A stretch of 11,150 bases of DNA from Modestobacter sp. GTDB taxonomy: Bacteria > Actinomycetota > Actinomycetes > Mycobacteriales > Geodermatophilaceae. The stretch is from positions 1 through 11,150 of the forward strand of contig JAOPUQ010000268.1 in NCBI GenBank assembly GCA_025963425.1, in the 5' to 3' direction. This document shows, piece after piece, positions 6,855 through 11,150 of this stretch. Every line of letters begins with the position of its first letter. Position 1 is the stretch's first letter. The notes under the pieces were generated by a model, which was given only the letters and a program-made list of their open reading frames with translations, was not told the DNA's origin and did not search any database. The translations under genes and the position numbers were made by a program.

Positions 6855-7200
6855 CTCGCGCACCAGGAACGCCCGGTGAACAGCAGCCGGAGCCGGTCGT
6901 CGCGCACGGCGCCCTCGATCGGCCCGTCGCGGGCGTGCAGCAGCGAGGCCTGGGCGTGCCGGTCGTCCGCGAGGACTCGCGGCGCAGCCGGTCGATGGCC
7001 CGGTGGCGGGCGGTGGTGATGATCCAGCCGGCCGGGCTGGGCGGGACCCCGGTGACCGGCCACCGGTCGACCGCGATCGCGAAGGCGTCCGCGACCGCCT
7101 CCTCGGCGGCGTCGACGTCGCCGAGGAGGCGGACCAGCACGGCGACGGCGCGTGGTCTGCACCTCGCCGTCGACGACCCGGACGACCGTCGCGGTGCTCG
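6855..7200 (-). pseudogene. decayed ECF sigma factor (DUF6596-type group), N-terminal region only
   Basis: Three pieces in different frames together read as the conserved region 2 of a sigma-70 ECF factor. From about 7200 one frame gives VVRVVDGEVQTT. Near 7150 the sense switches to a second frame: RAVAVLVRLLGDVDAAEEAV, then AFAIAVDRWPVTG, then GWIITTARHRAIDRLRRESS. Near 6970 it returns to the first frame with DDRHAQASLLHARDGPI and VRDDRLRLLFT. In intact members the last motif continues FTCCHPAL into region 4 and a DUF6596 domain; here it stops at 6875. The string RAFLVRE at 6855-6875 in a third frame resembles the region-4 helix, which would imply an internal deletion of about 100 bases. Two frameshifts and the lost C-terminal half make a working sigma factor impossible unless the sequence contains errors. 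The YCII-like gene that usually accompanies this group is absent. Confidence 0.78.
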
Positions 7201-7281
7201 GCGCGGGCAGCCCGCGTCGCCGGCTCTCCCCACCTGTACGAACGGCTGCCCGGCAGATCGACACCTCGCGCCGGACCGGTC
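7201..7281. other. short spacer downstream of nadK, no feature seen
   Basis: Between the stop of the NAD kinase gene and the recognisable part of the sigma relic there is no open frame with family resemblance and no convincing terminator stem. It may contain the lost 5' end of the sigma gene. Confidence 0.4.
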
Positions 7282-8208
7282 TCAGCCGTGCTCGGAGGCG
7301 CCGCCGGGCCCGTGCCGCCGCAGCTCGTCGGGGACCAGTTCGACCAGCTCCTCGGGCAGCACCGGCAGGTCCAGCAGGGACAGCTTCACCCGGCTGCGCT
7401 CGGCGGCCCGGGAGTCGTCGATCCGCACCAGCAGCCCGGCGTCCGCCTGCACGGTGACCGACAGCTCGTCGCCGGCGGAGCACTCCCCGCCGGACACGCC
7501 GTCCAGCTCCAGCGCGGGCCGCCCCGCGGTCAGCTCCAGCCGCAGCGGCTCGGCGGGGCCGATGACCAGCGTGCGGCTGATCCCGGTCATCGGCGCCGAC
7601 GGGGTGACCAGGACGCCCTCCGCGCCCGGGCTCATCACCGGCCCGCCCGCGGCGTAGTTGTAGGCGGTCGAGCCCATCGGGCTGGAGACGATCAGGCTGT
7701 CGCACTTGTAGCGCCCGTAGCGCCGGCCGGCCACCGACAGGGTGGCCTCGACCAGGCCCTGGCCGGGGACCCGGGCCAGCACGACGTCGTTGAAGGCCAC
7801 CGTCTCCCAGCCGGGGCCGCGCACCACCAGGCAGCTGCGGGACTCGATGGTCGAACGGCCCTCGGCCATCGAGGTGAGTGCGGCGTCCAGCTCCCGGGCC
7901 TCGACCTCGGCGAGGAAGCCGAGCCGGCCGAAGTTGACGCCCAGGATCGGCACCGGCTTGGCGTGCACCATGCGCATCGCCCCCAGCAGCGTGCCGTCCC
8001 CGCCCAGGGCGATGATCCCGTCGCAGCCATCGGCCAGCTCGGCGACGTCGACCGGCCGGACACCGGTCAGCTGCAGCCGGGCCACGTCCGCCGCGCCGGC
8101 CACCAGGTCGACGCCGTGCGTCGTCGTCCAGGCCGCCACCTGGGCCGCCGCCCCCGAGCAGTCCCGGCCCGGGTGCAGCACCAGGCCGATACGCCCGCCG
8201 TCGTGCAC
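7282..8208 (-). CDS. nadK: NAD(+)/NADH kinase
   Basis: A 308-residue enzyme that phosphorylates NAD with ATP or polyphosphate to give NADP, in the cytoplasm. The hallmark GGDGT sits at residues 69-73, in IIALGGDGTLLGAM. It is followed by NFGRLGFLAE (92-101), the FNDVVL motif with N140-D141, and the NAD-binding loop YKCDSLIVSSPMGSTAYNYA with SPMGSTAY at 176-183 (TPTGSTAY in most relatives). AAGGPVMSP follows directly. The length is normal for the family (about 270-320). The start is GTG 8208, two bases after the TGA of the upstream disulfide oxidoreductase gene (8213-8211), with GGGGC a few bases further upstream. The genes are therefore co-transcribed and probably translationally coupled. The C-terminal tail after residue 280 is charged and ends at a TGA at 7282. 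Many actinobacteria have a nadK beside recN and a TlyA-type methyltransferase; the context here differs, so this may be a second copy. Confidence 0.93.
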   Translation of the reverse strand: MHDGGRIGLVLHPGRDCSGAAAQVAAWTTTHGVDLVAGAADVARLQLTGVRPVDVAELADGCDGIIALGGDGTLLGAMRMVHAKPVPILGVNFGRLGFLAEVEARELDAALTSMAEGRSTIESRSCLVVRGPGWETVAFNDVVLARVPGQGLVEATLSVAGRRYGRYKCDSLIVSSPMGSTAYNYAAGGPVMSPGAEGVLVTPSAPMTGISRTLVIGPAEPLRLELTAGRPALELDGVSGGECSAGDELSVTVQADAGLLVRIDDSRAAERSRVKLSLLDLPVLPEELVELVPDELRRHGPGGASEHG

Positions 8209-8210
8209 CC

Positions 8211-9632
8211 TCAGCCCCGGTAGGTCTCGAGCAGCCGCAACCAGATCTCGCTGATCGTCGGGTAGGACGGGACGGCGTGCCACAGCCGGCTGAGCGGGAC
8301 CTCCCCGACGACCGCGATCGTCGCCGAGTGCAGCAGCTCGGCGACCGCCGGCCCGATGAACGTGACGCCGAGCAGCACCTCCCGCTCGGTGTCCACCACG
8401 GCGATCGCCGTCCCGCGGTAGCCATCGGCGAAGACGGCCGCCCCGGCGATGCTCCCGATGTCGTACTGCACGACGCGGTGCGGCAACCCGGCCTCGGCGG
8501 CCTGGGCGGCGGTGAGCCCGACCGCGCCGACCTGCGGGTCGGTGAACACGACGCTCGGGGTGGCCAGCCGGTCCGCGGTGGCCACGTACGGCGACCAGTC
8601 GCCGAGCCCGACCTGCTCGCCGCGGGCCCGGGCCACGATCGCGGCGCCGGCCTGGCGGGCCTGGTATTTGCCCATGTGGGTCAGCTGCTTGCGGCCGTTG
8701 ACGTCACCGACGGCGTAGAGCCAGGGCGTGCCCGGGACCCGCAGCGACTCGTCGACGTCGAGGTAGGCGCCGGGCTCGAGGCCGACTGTGTCCAGGCCGA
8801 TGTCCTCGGTGCGCGGCGCCCGGCCGGTGGCCACCAGCACCTCGTCGCCACGCACCTCACCGTCGGCGGTGGTGATGACCACCTCGTGCCCGTCCCGGCG
8901 GGCGGCCTGCACGTCCGCACCGAGCCGGACGTCGACGCCGAGCTCGCGCAGCGAGGTGAGGACGGCGTCCCCGGCGGCCGGCTCCAGGGCGGGCAGCAGG
9001 CGCCCGCCGCGCTGCAGCAGAGTCACCGACGAGCCCAGCTGCCGCCAGGCGGTGGCCATCTCGCAGCCCACGTAACCGCCGCCGATGACGACCAGCCGGC
9101 CGGGTGCGGCCGTCGCGCTGGTCGCCTCCCGCGGCGTCCACGGCCGGACGTCGGCCAGACCCTCGACCGGCGGTACGGCGGACGTCGAGCCGGTGCAGAC
9201 GGCCACGGCGTGGCGGGCGACCACGGTCACCTCGGTGCCGTCCGCCCGGGTCACCACGACACACTTCTCACCGGCCAGCCGGCCGGTGCCGCGGACCAGG
9301 TCGATGCCTGCGCCCTGCACCCACTCGACCTGGCTGGAGTCGTCCCAGGCGTGGGTGAAGGAGGTGCGCCGCTCCAGGGTCGCGGCGACGTCCTGCTCTC
9401 CGGTGACCGCGGCGGCCGCGCCCCGCACGGCACGGGCGGCGGCGAGCGCCTCGCTACCGCGCAGCAGCGTCTTGCTCGGCATGCAGGCCCAGTAGGAGCA
9501 CTCACCACCGACGAGCTCGGCCTCGACCAGCACGGCGCTGAGGCCGCCCCGGACGGCGATGTCGGCGACGTTCTCGCCGGTCGAACCGGCGCCGAGGACG
9601 ACGACGTCGTAGGCCTTCTCCGCAGATGTCAC
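8211..9632 (-). CDS. FAD-dependent pyridine nucleotide-disulfide oxidoreductase (dihydrolipoamide dehydrogenase/mercuric reductase-like)
   Basis: A 473-residue class I flavoprotein disulfide reductase. Its parts are the FAD dinucleotide fold VVLGAGSTGENVA (11-23), the redox-active pair C45 and C50 in GGECSYWACMPSK, a second Rossmann motif VVIGGGYVGCEMA for NAD(P)H, LVATGRAPRT, the third FAD motif LYAVGDVNGRKQLTHMGKYQA, and a C-terminal dimerisation domain. In lipoamide dehydrogenase and glutathione reductase the C-terminus carries HPT.SE with a catalytic His. Here the motif is HAVPSYPTISE, so a Tyr stands at that position. There is no N-terminal heavy-metal domain or C-terminal Cys pair as in MerA. 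The electron acceptor is therefore uncertain: a disulfide or a quinone are both possible. GTG 9632 has GAGG about 9-12 bases upstream. It is the first gene of an operon with nadK, which would supply NADP. Confidence 0.9.
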   Translation of the reverse strand: MTSAEKAYDVVVLGAGSTGENVADIAVRGGLSAVLVEAELVGGECSYWACMPSKTLLRGSEALAAARAVRGAAAAVTGEQDVAATLERRTSFTHAWDDSSQVEWVQGAGIDLVRGTGRLAGEKCVVVTRADGTEVTVVARHAVAVCTGSTSAVPPVEGLADVRPWTPREATSATAAPGRLVVIGGGYVGCEMATAWRQLGSSVTLLQRGGRLLPALEPAAGDAVLTSLRELGVDVRLGADVQAARRDGHEVVITTADGEVRGDEVLVATGRAPRTEDIGLDTVGLEPGAYLDVDESLRVPGTPWLYAVGDVNGRKQLTHMGKYQARQAGAAIVARARGEQVGLGDWSPYVATADRLATPSVVFTDPQVGAVGLTAAQAAEAGLPHRVVQYDIGSIAGAAVFADGYRGTAIAVVDTEREVLLGVTFIGPAVAELLHSATIAVVGEVPLSRLWHAVPSYPTISEIWLRLLETYRG

Positions 9633-9667
9633 CCGGCCATCCTCTCGGTTGTGGTCGACTGACCGCC

Positions 9668-10177
9668 ATGCCGGTCGACGCCACGGAGTACGCCGCGGCC
9701 CTGCGCACCTACGCCGCGGGGGTCGTCCTGATGACCGTGCGCGACGACATCGACGACGTCGGGACGACGGTCACCTCGGTAATGAGCGTGTCCGCCGACC
9801 CTCCGCTGGTCGCCGTCGGGCTGGCCGCCGAGGGCTATCCCCGGGAGGTGCTGGAGAGCGTCGGGTCGTGCGCGGTCAACGTGCTGGCCGCCGGGCAGGC
9901 GATCCTGGCCAGCCGGTTCTCCTCCGCCGGCCGGCCCAGCGCACGGCACCTGCTGGAGACGGTGCCCTGGCGCCGCGCCGAGCACAGCGGGGCGATCGTC
10001 CTCGAGGGCGCGCTGACCGCGCTCGACTGCCTGCTGGACTCCGTGGTGCCGGCCGGGGACCACGTGCTGGCGCTGCTGAGGGTGGAGGCGGTGCCGGTGC
10101 TGGGCGACGGGGACCCGCTGGTGCGGCTGCGGGGCCGGTGGACCGACGGCGCCGGGCAGCCCCTCCGCCGTCCCTAG
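9668..10177 (+). CDS. flavin reductase-like, FMN-binding split-barrel protein
   Basis: A 169-residue protein from ATG 9668. The fold signature is clear: ALRTYAAGVVLMTVRDD near the N-terminus, then TTVTSVMSVSADPPLVAVGLAAEGY (the flavin-phosphate binding loop), then SCAVNVLAAGQAILASRFSS, and a final VVPAGDHVLALLRVEAVPV strand pair. Such proteins bind FMN and use NAD(P)H to supply reduced flavin, often to two-component monooxygenases; some bind FMN tightly as oxidoreductases. No monooxygenase partner is adjacent, though an LLM oxidoreductase begins this window. No Shine-Dalgarno precedes the ATG and only 35 bases separate it from the opposing GTG, so a leaderless transcript is plausible. A frame extension to GTG 9626 would overlap the opposing gene and adds no family sequence. 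Confidence 0.87.
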   Translation: MPVDATEYAAALRTYAAGVVLMTVRDDIDDVGTTVTSVMSVSADPPLVAVGLAAEGYPREVLESVGSCAVNVLAAGQAILASRFSSAGRPSARHLLETVPWRRAEHSGAIVLEGALTALDCLLDSVVPAGDHVLALLRVEAVPVLGDGDPLVRLRGRWTDGAGQPLRRP

Positions 10178-10187
10178 GCCCCTCGAC

Positions 10188-10213
10188 GGTGCAGAAGTCG
10201 CGATTTTGGCACC
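10188..10213. repeat. 26-bp imperfect palindrome centred on TCGCGA
   Basis: GGTGC (10188-10192) pairs with GCACC (10209-10213). After one A/G mismatch, GAAG pairs with TTTT through two A-T and two G-T pairs, and the centre TCGCGA is itself palindromic. It begins 10 bases after the flavin reductase stop, so it may act as its terminator. The A/T-rich inner part (GATTTTGG) is unlike the surrounding DNA, which suggests either a dispersed palindromic repeat or an operator near the fbiC promoter. Confidence 0.5.
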
Positions 10214-10237
10214 TCGGGCGGACGCGGGGAACGCCAC

Positions 10238-10259
10238 TGTCACCGGGCCGGGCTAGCGT
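10238..10259 (+). promoter_or_regulatory. candidate PafBC-type (RecA-independent damage) promoter of fbiC
   Basis: TGTCA begins at 10238 and TAGCGT, a TANNNT -10 box, begins at 10254. The distance of 16 bases from the first T of TGTC to the T of the -10 equals that of the mycobacterial RecA-NDp consensus TTGTCRGTG-N8-TANNNT. The TGTC, the purine and the final G agree, while the leading T, the next G and the T do not. The -10 ends 10 bases before the fbiC ATG, so the transcript would have a very short leader or none. A basal promoter with this layout is the alternative. Confidence 0.45.
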
Positions 10260-10269
10260 CGGGGCTGAG

Positions 10270-11150
10270 ATGACCGAGCCGATCCCCGCCCCGACCGACT
10301 CCGCCCTCCGCCGCGCCGTGGTGCGTGCGGAGCGTGGGGTGACCCTGGATGCCACCGAGGCCGAGACGTTGCTGCATGCCCGCGGGTTGGGTGCGGGCGA
10401 TCCCCTCGACCGGTTGCTGAGCGCCGCCTCCCGGGTGCGTGATGCCGGGTTGGCGTCGGCCGGGCGGCCCGGGGTGGTGACCTACAGCCGCAAGGTGTTC
10501 ATTCCGCTGACCCATCTGTGCCGCGACCGCTGCCACTACTGCACCTTCGTGACCACGCCGGGGCAGCTGCGCGGGCAGGGCAGGGCGCCGTTCCTGTCTC
10601 CCGACGAGGTGCTCGAGGTGGCCCGCGCCGGCGCGGCGCTGGGCTGCAAGGAGGCGCTGTTCACCCTCGGTGACCGGCCGGAGGACCGCTGGCCGGTCGC
10701 GGCGCAGTGGCTGCAGGCGCACGGCTTCGACTCGACGCTGGGCTATCTGCGGGCGATGGCGATCCGGGTGCTGGAGGAGACCGGTCTGCTGCCGCACCTG
10801 AACCCGGGGGTGCTGAGCTGGGAGGAGATCCAGCGGCTCAAGCCGGTGTCGGCGTCGATGGGGATGATGCTGGAGACGACGGCGACCCGGTTGTGGTCCC
10901 GGCCCGGCGGCCCGCACTTCGGTTCTCCGGACAAGGAGCCCGCCGTCCGGCTGCGGGTGCTGGAGGACGCCGGGCGCTGCGCCGTTCCGTTCACCACCGG
11001 TGTGTTGCTGGGCATCGGGGAGAACTACGCCGACCGGGTCGACGCGATCGTCGAGATCCGGGCGTCGGCGCGCCGGCACGGGCATGTGCAAGAGGTGATC
11101 GTGCAGAATTTCCGGGCCAAGCCGCGGACGGCGATGGCGGCCTCGGCGGA
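10270..11150 (+). CDS. fbiC: 7,8-didemethyl-8-hydroxy-5-deazariboflavin (FO) synthase, CofG half, 3' end outside window
   Basis: The ATG at 10270 follows GGGG (10261-10264). The frame stays open to the window end, giving 293 codons. The first half of FbiC is a CofG-type radical SAM domain. Residues 70-93 read VTYSRKVFIPLTHLCRDRCH then YCTF, with the iron-sulfur cysteines C84, C88 and C91 (CxxxCxxC). Further matches are ALFTLGDRPEDRW, GYLRAMAIRVLEETGLLPHL, NPGVLSWEE, ASMGMMLETTATRLW, FGSPDKEPAVRLR, PFTTGVLLGIGE and EVIVQNFRAK. They follow the actinobacterial FbiC line closely. With its CofH half (beyond the window in the fused protein) the enzyme joins a pyrimidine intermediate and tyrosine to make FO, the chromophore of coenzyme F420. 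It is cytoplasmic, oxygen-sensitive and SAM-dependent. Whether CofH is fused cannot be seen here, but fusion is normal in actinobacteria. Confidence 0.95.
   Translation, partial: MTEPIPAPTDSALRRAVVRAERGVTLDATEAETLLHARGLGAGDPLDRLLSAASRVRDAGLASAGRPGVVTYSRKVFIPLTHLCRDRCHYCTFVTTPGQLRGQGRAPFLSPDEVLEVARAGAALGCKEALFTLGDRPEDRWPVAAQWLQAHGFDSTLGYLRAMAIRVLEETGLLPHLNPGVLSWEEIQRLKPVSASMGMMLETTATRLWSRPGGPHFGSPDKEPAVRLRVLEDAGRCAVPFTTGVLLGIGENYADRVDAIVEIRASARRHGHVQEVIVQNFRAKPRTAMAASA

Noticed and set aside
8211..9632. Naming the disulfide reductase a mercuric reductase or lipoamide dehydrogenase
   Set aside because: It lacks the MerA N-terminal metal domain and C-terminal Cys pair. It also lacks the HPT.SE His of lipoamide dehydrogenase, so only the superfamily name is supported.
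8277..9662. Open frame of 461 codons on the + strand
   Set aside because: It is antisense to the disulfide oxidoreductase and reads as Gly/Asp/Arg-rich sequence without motifs. The opposite strand has complete FAD and NAD(P) motifs.
1..11150. CRISPR arrays, tRNA/rRNA genes, transposases, attachment sites, toxin-antitoxin or defence genes
   Set aside because: I looked for regularly spaced repeats, cloverleaf-like tails and the usual protein motifs and found none. All intact genes belong to ordinary chromosomal families.

Overview
The window is very GC-rich, uses GTG as well as ATG starts, and encodes a fused-type actinobacterial FO synthase (fbiC). It is chromosomal DNA of a high-GC actinobacterium. 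The gene set and protein style (GGDEF-EAL, STAS, short divergent and convergent gene pairs) would suit Geodermatophilaceae (Blastococcus, Geodermatophilus or Modestobacter), but that family-level placement is inference. I see no tRNA, rRNA, CRISPR array, transposase or phage gene.

Layout from left to right. (1) 1-671 (-): 5' part of an LLM-class flavin-dependent oxidoreductase, divergent from a small DUF427 protein (780-1082, +). (2) 1245-1799 (+): a STAS-domain protein without the usual phospho-acceptor serine. It converges on a lipoprotein gene (1930-2631, -), with a strong hairpin between them. (3) 2809-4923 (+): a PAS-GGDEF-EAL cyclic-di-GMP protein, separated by a perfect 13-bp hairpin from the convergent SGNH/GDSL hydrolase (4976-5812, -). 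(4) 5928-6713 (+): a transglutaminase-like cysteine protease/peptidase. (5) 6714-7281 has no intact gene. It holds the decayed remnant of an ECF sigma factor (-) and a 60-bp near-perfect palindrome. (6) 7282-9632 (-): a two-gene operon of a pyridine-nucleotide disulfide oxidoreductase followed, 2 bases after its stop, by an NAD kinase. (7) 9668-10177 (+): a flavin reductase-like protein. A 26-bp palindrome follows it, then a promoter with the TGTCR-N11-TANNNT layout of PafBC/RecA-independent DNA-damage promoters, then the start of fbiC (10270 to the window end), which makes the deazaflavin precursor of coenzyme F420.

Functionally, several genes concern flavin or nicotinamide redox chemistry: LLM oxidoreductase, NAD kinase (supplies NADP), flavoprotein disulfide reductase, flavin reductase and F420 synthesis. 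The others are signalling (c-di-GMP, STAS) or envelope/hydrolytic functions. No single coherent new system is evident. The most interesting items are the palindromic elements, the sigma-factor relic, the damage-type promoter at fbiC, and signalling or redox proteins that lack a canonical residue.
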